Positions 11,593 through 23,547 of a DNA stretch of 64,000 nt are shown here, one piece after another. A model generated the notes under the pieces. It had not been told where the DNA came from and did not search any database. It saw nothing but the letters and a program-made list of their open reading frames with translations. Source of the stretch: Hyperoodon ampullatus (taxonomy: Eukaryota; Chordata; Mammalia; Artiodactyla; Ziphiidae). The stretch covers positions 162,195,353-162,259,352 of the forward strand of contig OX457058.1 of the NCBI GenBank assembly GCA_949752795.1. The letters are read 5' to 3'. The stretch's first letter is position 1; each line of letters opens with the position of its first letter. Made by a program: the position numbers and the translations under genes.

Positions 11593-13357
11593 CTTTCTTG
11601 TTTTAATTTAATTTAATCATAATTTAATTATGACCCCAGAATTCCTTTGCCTCTAAAATAACAAACAACATTGTTCTTACTACTTGAATAGAGCATTTTT
11701 CCCCTAAAACACATTATGATTATGACTTTATCCTGATTCTTTGACCTTCCTCAGTAAAGAAAGTTTTTATTTTCTAACATTTTTTAAAAAGGTAAACATT
11801 TAAGTTATAAAAGGAGAAGGGAAGAAAAGTTGAGTATTGCATTTTGGAGGAAGAAACTTCAGAGCTAGATGTTACAAATGGGAGAGCAAGCAAAGGTATG
11901 GAGATAAAATTTGCTTGTCTGCCCCACTCACAGAGGCCCAAAAAGGCTGTGTCAGTATTGTAAATATTGTTGATATATAAAGAGAGAGGGGAGGACAAAC
12001 TGGACCTTGGGACCACATAGAACAAAAGGTATCCTGTGAGGCATATGGAACCAGAGCTGCAAGAGGGAAGGAGAAAAAGCCTTACCCTATGCACAGAGAG
12101 GAAGTATGGACGAAGATGCATACCACCAACACTAAGATTGGCCTGGAATGTGCATCATCACGTGTAAAAAAACAAAACGAAGTGCCCTATTTTGAGGCTG
12201 CACATGGGTACCTTCTCCTGGTGCCCAAAGTGCTACACTTGCACACTTAGGATTACTGAGAGGGTTAACAATGCATCCAACAAATAGCTGGTATGGACTG
12301 TAGGGGACTCAGTGATTGAACACTGAGGTGAGTGAGGTTAAGTCCCACTCTGCCCTGCCCTTTACACAAGGAGGGGCTCAGTCTGCCTCCCAAGGAAGCA
12401 GAGATTTTGAACAGAAATTAATCAAGGAAATTTTAGAAGAAATGCAATAAAAGGGGGAAAAGGTCTTCTGGAAAAATGATTCCAGCCGGGCAAGCATCTG
12501 CAAGCATCACATACAGGGCTGGTCATTGTGGTCCAGCCAATGACTCCACATGAGAGACAACAAAGAGCTAGAATCCTACCTAAGGAAGATCAAGGTGGGG
12601 AAGGCAAAAAGCCTCCTCCCTCCCACCCTAGCTCACAATCATAAAGGTGCTTATTATTCAATAATCATGAAATGTAATTATTAAACCATTAAGGATCACT
12701 GGGAAATGGTTGCAGAATGTTGAAGGCTTGGCCACTAAGCCTCTAATTTTGCCACTTAGCTCTTTCCTCCACAGATTAACTGTATGGTCAGCAGGCACCT
12801 GGAATTATCTATGTCTCCAGAGTGGCCACATCTACCTCTTTGAAAGGTAATAATCCTTAGTATGCTTAAAGAGAACGAGGGAAAGCAGGTCCCTTCCCTT
12901 TTAAGGTAGGAGTGCTTCTTTCCAAATATTTTTAGTTCTATTATATGCTGTGTGACATTTTAAATAAGTACCCCAGAAAGGGGCTGAAGAGAGAAAAATG
13001 TACCCTCCAAAGGCAAGCAATCAGTTGAGAATGATTCCTGTATAGCATGAACCCACTCTATCTCAACACTGCTATTTATAGCATCACTTGGTTGAAATCC
13101 CCAGGCTGCTTCTCTTTCTGTGAAACTGGAAGTGAGAAGTACATCAGAGAGAGGCCTCCCAGGCACCTCAGTGCTGGCTGGAAGATCCCCACCAACAGTT
13201 CCGACGTTGGGTGTCAAAGTCCCCATCTGCATACACAGTGTGAGTATTTCATTTGCTTCTCTGCCCAGTCCGGATGTGAATGAGTGAATCTGGTACACAC
13301 GTGTCAGCTTTTCCTCTTGAAAAGGAAGGAGAGCCTGTGGGGAGTGATGATGATGAT
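11593..13357. other. Unassigned sequence, no gene supported
   Basis: Contains TTTAATTTAATTTAAT repeats near 11600 and a 115-codon minus frame (11774-12121) without motifs. The 162-codon minus frame at 12960-13448 runs through the TG microsatellite, which explains its His/Thr-rich N terminus. I do not regard it as a gene. Confidence 0.4.
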
Positions 13358-13424
13358 GTGTGTGTGACTGTGTGTATATGTGTGTGTGTGTGTGTTTGTG
13401 ACTGTGTGTATGTGTGTATGTGAG
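13358..13424. repeat. Interrupted (TG)n microsatellite
   Basis: TG runs broken by GACTG and TA units, so an older tract than those at 3851 and 50772. Confidence 0.92.
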
Positions 13425-13689
13425 CTGATGAAACAAAATTCTAGTCATTTTTTCTAACTTTTTTCGATTGTATCCAAATGATCTTGCTCTTTCTTACAAT
13501 ATTATCTTGTTAAAGGATACCAATCACCTCTTTAAATATGGTGCCTTGTTATTATTGTTGTCCCTGTGATTTTGAAGCACATGCTGCATTTGATATTGAA
13601 ACACATGCTTGACCAGTCCATGATTATGGACGAACAATTGGCTTCAGAATCACATATGGAGGAGTTCACATCCTGAGCCTGCACCATTA

Positions 13690-13995
13690 TCAATCATTCA
13701 GTGGCACTTTCTGAGCACCTACTACATGTCAGGCTCTGAGAAATACATGGCTGTGCAAATTCTCCCTCATGACATTTGTGTTGTAATGTGGATAAAGGCT
13801 AAAACCTAAGTGAATGCAACCCAAGGTCTAAGATAGAGTCAAGGGCTATGAAGAAAAGGAAACTAAGGTGAGGATGGCTAGGGAAAGTTGGCTGGGGACA
13901 CTTGACAGGAAGGATGGGCCACACAGAACTCTGAGGATAGGGCATGCTGTACAAATGGTAAGAGCAGGGCCAGGAATGGAAGTGTCCTGTTGAAG
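13690..13995 (-). mobile_element. L2 LINE 3' fragment
   Basis: Plus-strand blocks 'gagcacctactacatgtcag' followed by 'ggaatgg'-type sequence to about 13995 are the reversed L2 3' end, including the remnant of the CAATAAATATT...GAATGA tail at the left edge. Decayed. Confidence 0.6.
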
Positions 13996-14097
13996 AGTGA
14001 AAAGGTTTATATGGATGGGCAAACAGAACCAGGAGAAATGCACACAATTAGGTCACCTTGGTGAATGACTTACTTTGAGCTTTGGCTTTCAAACTAA

Positions 14098-14205
14098 ATA
14101 TGGGAATAATAATACATAAATTGGAGGGTTATTGTAAAGGCTGGAGTAAAATTTTCTGAGGTGCTTATTACATGCCTGGTTCAAAGTAGGTGAGGTAGTC
14201 ATTCT
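14098..14205 (+). mobile_element. MIR 3' half
   Basis: 'atgggaataataatacataa', then 'gagggttattgtaaaggctg' and 'gtgcttattacatgcctggt' follow the 3' half of MIR. Truncated at 5'. Confidence 0.55.
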
Positions 14206-14439
14206 CCATTTTCATCCCTGCTCTCTCCATTCTTCTGTGCTAGCTTTATGCCCTAGGAGCTCATACCACTATGACCTACACTTCCCAGGCTCCCTTGAGA
14301 GCCTGATCAGATGTTAGGAAGAGAGAGGGCATTTCCTTTACCCTACCTTCCTCCTTTGGTGCTACTGATCTGTCAGGAACTGTACTTCTCCAAGAATATA
14401 GCCTTGTGCTATTGTGATTTATAATAAGAAATATGTATT

Positions 14440-14629
14440 TGGTCTTCATCCCCCTTCCTGGCTCAGAGCTCCTAATTTTCTTGGAATTTCATAAGTGATT
14501 AGAGTGATAAAGGTGTCTTTCATTATTCATAACAAGTATCTTCCAACCACACCTGAGTTTATGTTAATGAAGTGACTTTTGGAAAGCCCCTATATAACTT
14601 TAGAATGGGGGCCAGTTGCAAGGGGAACC
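14440..14629 (+). mobile_element. ERV LTR, 5' part (split by an inverted L1)
   Basis: 'cacacctgagtttatgttaa', 'tgaagtgacttttggaaagc' and '...gggggccagttgc' fit the left part of an old ERV LTR. Its continuation (rest of the U3/R-like sequence) starts at 16193. Removing the L1 and one TSD copy gives continuous LTR sequence. Subfamily uncertain (MER21-like, ERVL group, is a guess). The left boundary is approximate. Confidence 0.55.
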
Positions 14630-15029
14630 TATCTTTTTTTTTTTTAATTAAAAAAGTATTTTATATTTTTATACAATTTTTAATGGTTTCTGTTGATAGT
14701 TATTACAGAATATAGGCTATATTCCCTGTGTTATACATTACATCCTTGAGCCTATCTTATAACCAGTAGTTTGAACCTCTCTCTCCCTTACCCCTATACT
14801 GCTTCTCTCCCCCACTTGTTACTAGTAATTTGTTCTCTGTATCTGTGAGTCTGCTTCTTTTTTGATGTATTCACTAGTATGTTGTATTTTTTAGATTCCA
14901 AATTTAAGTGATATCACACAGTATTTGTCTTTCTTTGCCTGACTTATTCCACTTAGCCTATGCCCTCCAAGTCCATTCATGTTGCTACAAATGGCAAAAT
15001 TTCATTATTTTTATGGCTGAATAGAATTC

Positions 15030-15101
<72 letters not shown>

Positions 15102-16183
15102 ATCTTCTTTATTCATTCATCTGTTGATGAGCACTTACATTGTTTCCATATCTTGGCAATTGTAAATAATGCTGCGATGAACATTGGGGTGCATGCATCT
15201 TTTCTAATTATTGTTTTTGGGTTTTTTTTTGGATGTATACCCAGGAGTGGAATTGCTAGGTCATAAGGTCATATGGCTCCCTGACTTCAGACTATACTAC
15301 AAAGCTACAGTATTCAAAACAGTGTGGTGCTGGCACAGAAACAGACACGTTGGTCAATGGAACAAGATAGAAAGCCCAGAAAGCCCAGAAAGCCCATGTA
15401 CTTATGGTTAATTAATCTATAAAAATGGAGGCAAGAATATACAATGAAGAAAATACAATCTGTTTAATAAGTGGTGCTGCAAAAACTGGACAACTACATG
15501 TAAAAGAATGAAATTAAAACATTCTCTAAAACTATATACAAAAATAACCTCAAAATAGATTAAAGATCTAAATGTAAGACCAGATACTATAAAACTCTTA
15601 GACGAAAACATAGGCAGAGCACTTTTTGACATAAATCACAGCAACATTTTTTTGGATTCATCTCCTAAAATAATGGAAATAAAAGCAAAAATAAACAAAT
15701 GGGACCTAGTCAAACTTAAAAGCTTTTGCACAGCAAAGGAAACCACTGAGAAAACAAAAAGACAACCTATTGAATGGGAGATAATATTTGCAAATGATAT
15801 ATGACCAATAAGGGGTTAATATCCAATATATATAAATAGCTCATACAACTAAACATCAAATAAACAAACAATCTGATTAAAAAGTGGGCAGAATAACTGA
15901 ATAGACATTTTTCCAAAGAAGAAATGCAGATGGCCAACAAGCATATGAAAAGATGTTCATCACTAATCATCAGGGAAATACATATCAAAACCACAGTGAG
16001 ATATCCCCTCACACCTGTCAGAATGGCTATCATAAAAAAAAAAAAAAAACTACAAATAACAAATGTTGGCAAGGATATGGAGAAAAGGAAGCACTTGTAC
16101 ACTGTTGGTAGGAATGTAAATTGGTGCAGTCATTATGGAAAACAATATGGAGGTTTCTCAAAAAAACTAAAAATAGAACTACC
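14630..16183 (-). mobile_element. Twin-primed L1 with 5' inversion
   Basis: The left part (14630-about 15270) is an L1 3' end in minus orientation: a T run at the left edge, then 3' UTR, then the ORF2 C terminus. The right part (about 15271-16183) is the preceding ORF2 segment in plus orientation. It starts at the codons for [11 protein letters not shown] and ends at an 'aaatagaactacc' block, exactly where the left part takes over. The TSDs are aaggggaacc (14620-14629) and aagggaacc (16184-16192). This is the signature of twin priming. A 127-codon plus frame at 15924-16307 is an ORF2 C-terminal remnant, not a gene. Confidence 0.92.
15032..15098. repeat. (TA)33 microsatellite inside L1
   Basis: 67 bases of uninterrupted TA. 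It sits where the L1 ORF2 3' end normally carries a short TATATA stretch, so it appears to have expanded from L1 sequence. Confidence 0.97.
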
Positions 16184-16192
16184 AAGGGAACC

Positions 16193-16900
16193 AACATTGA
16201 TTATTAGGTTGGAACTTTCAGCCCCATCTCCCACCCCACCTCCTTCACCTCTAAGGAGGGGAGAGGTGCTGGAGATTAAGTTCTATAGCAAGTGGCCAAT
16301 GATGTAATCAATCATGTTTATGTAATGAAACCTCCATAAAAACCCAAAAGGACAAGTTGGAGAGCTTCCCAGTTGATAAACATGCAGAGGTGCTGAGAGA
16401 GTGGTGTGCCCAGGGAGGGCATGGAAGTTCTGCTTACCTTTCCACATAGTTTTCATGAAATGTATCATTTTCATAGGGCTGTTCCTGAATCATATCCTTT
16501 TATAACAAACCAATAATCTTAGGAAGTAAACTGTTTCCTTGAATTCTGTGAACCATGTTAGCAAATGAATAGAACCTGAGAAGGGAATTGAGGGAACATC
16601 TGATTTATAGCCAGAAGCACAGGTAACAACTTGGACTTGTGATTAGTGTCTGAAGGGGGCAGTGGACCAACTTGTGGCACTGACCCCTTAACCTGTGGTT
16701 ATGACATTATCTTCAGGCAGATAGTATCAGAACTGAATTAAATTGTAGGACACCCACATGGTGTCACAGAATTGCTTGATGCATAGAAAGCCCACAGATC
16801 TGGTGTTGGAAATGAAGTAGCATTGTAGTAAAGTGTTGAGAGCAGAGAGAGACACACTGGAATATATTTTTCTTCTAACGTTAGCCCCTGGCTAATGTTA
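16193..16900 (+). mobile_element. ERV LTR, main part
   Basis: Recognisable LTR blocks in order: 'aggttggaactttcagcccc', 'gtggccaatgatgtaatcaa', 'cctccataaaaacccaaaag', 'cccagggagggcatggaag', 'gtaaactgtttccttgaatt', 'gatttatagccagaagcaca' and 'attgtaggacacccacatgg'. CCTCCATAAAAACC is TATA-box-like. This continues the LTR at 14440-14629 after the L1 insertion. Old, non-coding and probably solo. The right boundary is approximate. Confidence 0.7.
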
Positions 16901-17504
16901 AGAGTTAAGAATACCTCTCCGGAGTAGGGAAGAAGGTTAAGTCCTCTCTCCATGGTTGCAGTTCTCCTGGGTTCTTTCCACAACCCATGTCCTTCCAGTC
17001 TTATGGATAGATGGCAGTTGCTTTCCACAGTTGGCGTGTCTCTGGGTGTAACAACATCTTTTATTCATTTGTTGTTTTGTTTCTCTAGCTCTGATCATTT
17101 CTCTGTTGGCATTACTGTCATTAAAGTTTCTTATTTTGAAACATTTGGCATAAATTCTGTTCCCTGCTAGAACCAGGGTGATAGAGTAGGCATTCAATAA
17201 ATATTATTATTATTGCTGCTGCTGTTGTTGTTGTTTATACTCTTGTCACCAACTCACTCAACTCATAGGCAAACTAATAGTACCAGGTTGTAGCTTTACC
17301 AGAAGGTATGAATCCCTCAAAACATGTTCACACCCAGAATACTGAGGGACTTAATATTTTTAGATGGAAATGTATTAAAATATACAACCTTATCATGATT
17401 TCCTCCATGAGAATGTGATCCAATAGCTTCATGGCCACATTGAGCCTAAAGGGAAGCAGAATACAGACTCTCACATGTGCATTCTTACAGTCTGTAGTAG
17501 TTTC
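16901..17504. other. Unassigned, with a short trinucleotide tract
   Basis: A tail-like 'ggcattcaataaatattatt' near 17192 followed by ATT/GCT/GTT triplets (about 17200-17235) suggests the 3' end of an L2 or MIR. The rest is not recognised. Confidence 0.4.
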
Positions 17505-17946
17505 TGATTATGGCTGTAAAAATATTATAAACCGGGAGACTTAAACCCACAGAAATGTATTCTCTCACAGCTCTGGAGCCAGGAGTCTGAAATCAAAGTG
17601 TAGGCAGGGACACAATGTTTCCAGAGGCTCTAGAGGAGAATCTTTCCTTGCCTCTTTCAGCTTCTGGAGGCTGTCAGCATTCTTTGGCTTGTGGCCACAT
17701 CCTCCAATCTCTGCCTCTGTGATCACATTGTATTCATTGTATTCTCCTTCTCTTTATCTTTTCCAATGTGCATTTTTTTTTAAGGATACATATCATTCCA
17801 TTTAAGGTCACCCAGATAATCCGGATAAGCTTTTTTTCTCAAGATCCTTAACTTAATCTCATCTTTGCCATGTAAGGTAATACTCAGAGGTTCTAAGGAT
17901 TAGAACTGGGACCTATCTTTTAGAGAGATCACTATTAAACCTACAA
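17505..17946 (-). mobile_element. MLT1-type MaLR LTR
   Basis: On the plus strand: 'ttaaacccacagaaatgtat', 'ctctcacagctctggagcca', 'ggagtctgaaatcaaagtg', 'cttgtggccacatcctccaa' and 'ctcatctttgccatgtaagg'. These are the reversed blocks of a MaLR LTR, which ends (in its own sense) in the AAATA-rich 3' region. Non-coding. The exact subfamily is not determined. Confidence 0.68.
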
Positions 17947-19183
17947 CACATTTCATTCTTTATTTTTCTATTTTTTGCGGCTCTCATATGCCACAACCCT
18001 TCTCTCTTCTGTCCTTTTTCCCCATCTGAATCTAGGTAACAAAATGCCAGTGTCCATTTCTTCTTTAATTTCTCCAAAGCTGAGTAGCCCAATCCATTTA
18101 ACCCAAGGAAGATCTCTTTCTTTTGTCCAAAATAGGTTTGCCTAGTAATATAAAAGATCCTCAAACATTTTGTAGAATTTTCCTTATGGAAAAGAGCCCA
18201 GAGGAAAATTGGTTCATTTTATCACCTGGAGAGTGAAAGGCATGGAGGATCGGGATTCCATGACATTAGTTCTTATCATCACCTGTGAAAAGCAACAGTT
18301 CAGCTTACCTTGGACAATGTTTAACCTGATCATGAGCCATATTCATACAAAGTTCTGAAGATCTATCATTAGAACATAAACAGTAATAACATACTTGGTC
18401 ACAATGAAGAAAGAAAAATTTTCCTAAATGTCTATGCTTCTATTCTGAAGTACATACCTCATAGATAGTTCTTGTTTATTTTTAGCCACACAATGAAAAT
18501 TTCAGGCACCGTGGTGTGGTGAAAAGAGAAGAATCTGTTTTTCAGCATCCCTTCTGCCACTAAGAAGGCAAAGGACTCAGTTTCAGCTCTGAACATTTCT
18601 GGACCTTCATTCTCCTGTTCAATTGAATGAGGGAGAAAGTAGAAGTTGTCCATCTTTCTCTCAAATGGAAAGCTTTTAATCCATTCTGCCCCTCCCCCAT
18701 TTGAATGCTGTTTCTCAAATTGATACATGATCCCATTTTTGATGAAAGACTTTTGTAAAAGTTCAAAATATTAAAGTGTATTGATATTGATATTTAAAAA
18801 GCAACCAAAATAAATAAAAACACTACTATTTTTAGGCCAACCTTGTAAATTATTCTAGCTCTTCCTTTAGAATTCAAAGGAGACCAAAATTGTTTGTTTC
18901 TTCTCATTTGGCTTTGTTTTGATCTCCCACTGTGCATGGAAGGGTAAAGAGACACCATTTAAAAGGAAGAGAAAATAAGCCAGATGATCAATCAGATGAC
19001 TGAAAGTTTTTTGTTTTTTTTCTTCAACCCAGAAATCCAGGTGCTAATTATTGTGCCAGCCTTTCTACAGGCTGCACAGGGATAACAAAGAAGCAAAGCC
19101 TGATACTGTTGAGTTCTAAAAAAAATTATCTGTGTGAAAGTCTCTTCATGATTTCTGTCTCAGCTGTACATTGAATGTTTATT
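17947..19183. other. Unassigned AT-rich sequence
   Basis: Two overlapping minus frames (18459-18728 and 18560-18766) show no motif. The TTTA-type tract at 19178-19230 belongs to the tail of the next SINE. Confidence 0.45.
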
Positions 19184-19487
19184 TATTTATTTATTTATTT
19201 GTTTGTTTATTTATTTATTTATTTATTTATGGCTGTGTTAGGGCTTCATTGCTGCCCGCAGGCTTTCTCTAGTTGCGGCGAGTGGGGGCTTCTCCTGTTG
19301 CGGAGCATGGTTTCCAGGCGTGTGGGCTTCAGCAGTTGTGGCTCACGGGCTGTAAAGCGCAGGCTCAGCAGTTGTGGTGCACAGGCCCAGCTGCTCCGAT
19401 GCATGAGGGATCCTCCTGGCTCAGGGCTCAAACCCGTGTCCCCTGCACCAGCAGATTCCCAACCACTGGGACACCAGGGAACCCCCA
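19184..19487 (-). mobile_element. Older CHR-like SINE with long TTTA tail
   Basis: Reverse-oriented tRNA-derived SINE ending (plus strand) 'ccaaccactgggacaccagg'. The extended 3' region encodes the GCTGCCCGCAGGCTTTCTCT block, absent from the six young copies, so it is a different and longer subfamily. The tail is a TTTA-rich run at 19178-19230. TSD: attgaatgtttat (19170-19182) against attgaacgttttt (19488-19500), with two mismatches. The open frames in it are shadows. Confidence 0.85.
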
Positions 19488-19500
19488 ATTGAACGTTTTT

Positions 19501-22500
19501 AAATGACTAACACAGCATCATTCTTTACAAATCTCTTCGACTATGTTCAGCTTTCTCATTTCAGTTTCATCTGTTCAGCTCTTCTCAGGGCCACCTGTTG
19601 CAAGGAGTGTCTGTTACTTCCCCAGAATCCAGACAATTCTGTTCCTCATGCACATTTTTAAAATAATAACTCCGCCAATGTTAAACCTTTAGCCAGGCGG
19701 CTGGTAGCCTTCTGGGTTTGAGGTACTGTCACGCTAATTTCTCCACAGAAAACAGGTTTAAAGCTGAGAAATATTGAGGTCTAATTTTGATCTGGCTTTT
19801 GCTGCAGAGGTGGCAGCCCTAGGGAATTTATTTCACTCCTACATTCTGATTTTGAAACTGCAATTATTATAGCTGCCTCTTTCACATGTAAAATTATTAA
19901 GTAAATCGAGTCAGTGGTGGATTGACTGAGGCCAGCGAAAATATAGAAGGTAAGGGAGTAACATCATAAATTGCTAGCATGCTTGGCCAACTAGGACCAG
20001 CAGACTCTCTCTTTGTGCTGCTAGTGAAGTTACAGGCAGGGGTTGGTGAGTTCATTCAAATATCCCAAGGGACCTTCTTCCCTACTCTGGAGAGGTAGTC
20101 TTAACTCTTGAACCCTATTGTGCTTGCTGAAGCTAATCACTTTTCATTTTGACATGACTGACAAAATATTTCCAGAGTCAGGGAAGGTACTTGTATTCCT
20201 GAGTTCAGTTTGTAGAAACTATAAAGGCTAGTATAAGGCGTGATTTTGGGGTCACACTTCAAATGTCTTAAATTTTCCATAGTGAATTATTGACTTTCCT
20301 TATGTTATATTTCTTTTCAGAGGTAGCCTCTTGGTGCTTCCATATCTCCAGTTCCAAGGAAAGTGTATGAAACATAGTAGACTGTCCAAAAAAAAAAATT
20401 CAGTCATTTATATATCATTTAATTCTTGACAAATATTCTCCTAGGTTCCGCCAGTGCATTTGGGAACAGACCAGTCCAAGAAAAGGGAACAGTAAATTCA
20501 AAGACCTCACAGGCACAAAAGAACTGAGATTGTTGGACAACAGTAAAAAAAATCTATTTTTTAGAAGAGAAAGAGAAAGTCCACTTTCTCTAATTAAGGA
20601 AATTTTAGTGTGAAACTAATTTCTAAAAAGCATTTGCACACTAGTATTAGTTTATGCTTTACCAGTGACTGTATAATAAGTACATTTTACTTATTGCTAA
20701 AGCATAATTGTCCAAAAGGTAAAATCCTATGAAAATGTAAAATGACCATGAACCCTTGTCAAAGATTTTATTCAACTCTTTAGTTACTGGGGGAACCAGT
20801 GAGATACTAAAGTACCTTCAAAGAGTATTTGTGGATCTAGGAATTTAGTAAAGGAAAGTTAGGATAAGATTACTGAATTATTTACAAAATTGGTTATTGT
20901 GCTATAGGGTAGTAAGCCATAACTTTGGGATTGCTTTTTTACCGGATGATTTTTTTTTGCATCTCTGCTGGATAAAAACCTGCATGTTAATATTAACCTC
21001 ACTAAACTGATATTTTAATGAATAATAAGCAAGACCTTGGGTGGGTCCATTTTTTCTATATAACATTGAAAGGATATGTCACCTACCTTTTGCCTTATTT
21101 CCAAGTTTCAGATATTTTTTTCTTAACACAATTTAACTTTTAGAGAAATGCTTTTGAAAGAATGAGATATATGTGCGGTTGCTCAGTATATGTCAGTTTC
21201 TACTATCTCTAAAAACTTAGGACATGAAGATCCTTATTCGTTGAAACTTAGACAAGTCAAGTAGTGTTCTTTTTCTCCTCTGATAATCTCTTTTCTTCCA
21301 ATAATCTCTATTGTTTTGTTTAAATCAGTTGGAGTTGGGATTTGTTTCTTTTGCTACAAGCACAGTCCTCACTGGTAGCAAATCAGAGCTCAGGTGAACA
21401 GCTATGTGAGTTCATTGCATTCCAGTATTTGACCCTGTTTAATGGATTGTTCTTATTAGAAACAAATCACTTTTTGTTTCAAAGACATCATTTTGGCCAG
21501 TAGTTCATAATGCAGAGGACTAATTAAGTCCACATAGACATAATCGCACCTCGGCTATTCAGCTTCTCTCTAAAGAATGTGTATATGAATTCTGTGTCCC
21601 AGTTTCTCCCAGCTGTGTAAGGGAGATGAAGAGAGTGCCTGTGAGCTAAGCTTTTGTAATGATATGTGTGTTAATTTTTGAATTCCAAGAGCATTTCACT
21701 TTCCTTAAGGAAGCATACACATTTCTGTTCCTTCCTGGACTTGAATCCAAACACAGGAATGAGAATCATTTCCCAAATTCTTTGTCAGAGATTGCAGGGG
21801 ATCACAAGTCTTCAGTGTCTTTTATCATATAGGTGAGAATGCTTCCTTTCTCTCTCTCTCCCTTACTTCATAAGATGCCCGCCTCATAGCTCATTGTCCA
21901 GTTATCAAAGAGATGAAGATCATAAGGGAACAATTGCCTACTCATGACAAGGAGTGGGGGGAAGGCTTTACACTATTAAAAATGAGGGTAAACACTAACA
22001 ATTGCTGAAAATGAATTGTGATAAGTTTATTAATGTCTACCCTCCACAAAGACCTGGAAACTTCTGCAAACCACTGAAATAGAGGATACTAATTAGTTTC
22101 AATAGCACAATAAATTCCAGCACCAAAGTAACTCAAACTCTCCTCTTTAGACACAGCTATTCTGTTCACTGAAACCTTGATTTGTGCCCTGTGTCAAAAG
22201 CACAGCTCCTGAGGCTACATTATAAGGCTAGGCCTTATTCCCTTGACCAGGCTGCTCTGTGAAGTCATTTGCAATCCATTTTCTTTTAATTGGAAACAAA
22301 TTAGTACTGTCTGGAGAGAACAATGAGCACATTGAACCACCATCTTTTGGTGGAGCACACCACAAACAGTATGTGCAATTTTTTTTTAACACTTCCTTTT
22401 TAGTTATAACTTTTGAGCCTCCTATTATTTTATGTGGCCTCTAGGGTTCCACTCTAAGCAAGCCATTAATGCTAATGTTAAAATCTTGCAAAGTTTAGAA

Positions 22501-22973
22501 TAAATTAAGCACATGCTGTACCTTAATTATTTTACAGGTATTATCGCTTTGCTGGGTAGATTGTGAACAGGAAGCTAACTAAAAACTTTTCTAATCATCT
22601 GGTAGACATTAAGCTGAAAGGTTCTCTGTCTACATCCATTGCTTAAACTCTGTTTAGTAAACAGACTGCACACAGCTAACTGTTCTGACTTCTCTTTGAT
22701 ATGAGTGCATAAATAAAAGGCCACCACTGCTGTGCATATTTCCATTTATGAAGCTTATAACCACAGGGTTGAACTATCATTAAATGTGTGTGCTGTGGAA
22801 GTGACTCTGCTGAGGATAAATGTCAATTAGTGCCCATGGGACAGAAGATGAGTCAACAACCTACTGTCTTCAAGAACATGATGATTACTTTACAGCTTCT
22901 CTAACTCAAAGGTTATTTTTGAAAGGAAGTTGGGGTTAGGTAAGAGATCAAAGCCTTCATTTACTTAAAGCTA
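19501..22973. other. 3.4 kb repeat-poor non-coding stretch
   Basis: No transposon that I recognise, no microsatellite, no long open frame (the longest is about 61 codons). It is rich in TAAT/ATTA cores. In a window otherwise dense in repeats, such a stretch may be constrained regulatory DNA. That is inference from absence, not a detected element. Confidence 0.4.
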
Positions 22974-23125
22974 AACTCTTCAAGGGGTGGCCCTTGCACC
23001 CCTGGCATCAGAATTACCAAAAGTCCCTGTTAGATATTCAGGTTCTTATACCTAATCCTACCCTTGATCTTCTGAATGAGAATTATTGAGTGTCAGGCCC
23101 CAGATTCTACATTCTTAAGCACCCT
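22974..23125 (+). mobile_element. MER5A1/MER5B-like hAT-Charlie element
   Basis: 'ccctggcatcagaattacca', 'ccctgttagatattcaggtt', 'cctaatcctacccttgatct' and 'caggccccagattctacatt' follow MER5A1 in order. This is a non-autonomous DNA transposon (about 165 bp consensus), so nothing is encoded. Followed by an A run at 23136-23155 and GA repeats to about 23174. Confidence 0.72.
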
Positions 23126-23547
23126 TAGGAAATTTAAAAAAAAAAAAAAAAAAAAGAGAGAGAGATAGAGAGATGTCTTTTTCTCACCCCATTCTCCCTA
23201 TACACATGCCTTTAAGTCTTACTTCATCTCTCAGACTTGCCCTTGGGGCAAGGAGGTGACTCCATAGTCATGTTTAAGGCATATGTTAAAGGGTAGCTTT
23301 AATAGAAGTGATTGTTAAGCTAGTTATGTCTATTAAACTAGAATTATCAAAGAGAAGTTAGTGAATCATTTAGAAATAATTAAAAGGTTGATCTCACTTA
23401 CTAGAGAGCAGTTGGATTATCCTACCCAGTAGTCCAAGTGAATTAACACCTTTTAGAGGAATGACATACTGTAGTAGTAATACTTGTGTAATTCTCATGA
23501 ATGTTAATTAACAGCTTACTATGGCAGATATATGAAAATTTTGAAAG

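Noticed and set aside
12960..13448. 162-codon minus frame with His/Thr-rich N terminus
   Set aside because: The N-terminal THTHTH and HHHH residues are translations of the TG/ATG simple repeat; the rest has no motif.
15924..16307. 127-codon plus frame
   Set aside because: It is the L1 ORF2 C-terminal remnant in the inverted half of the twin-primed L1, extended by chance into the LTR.
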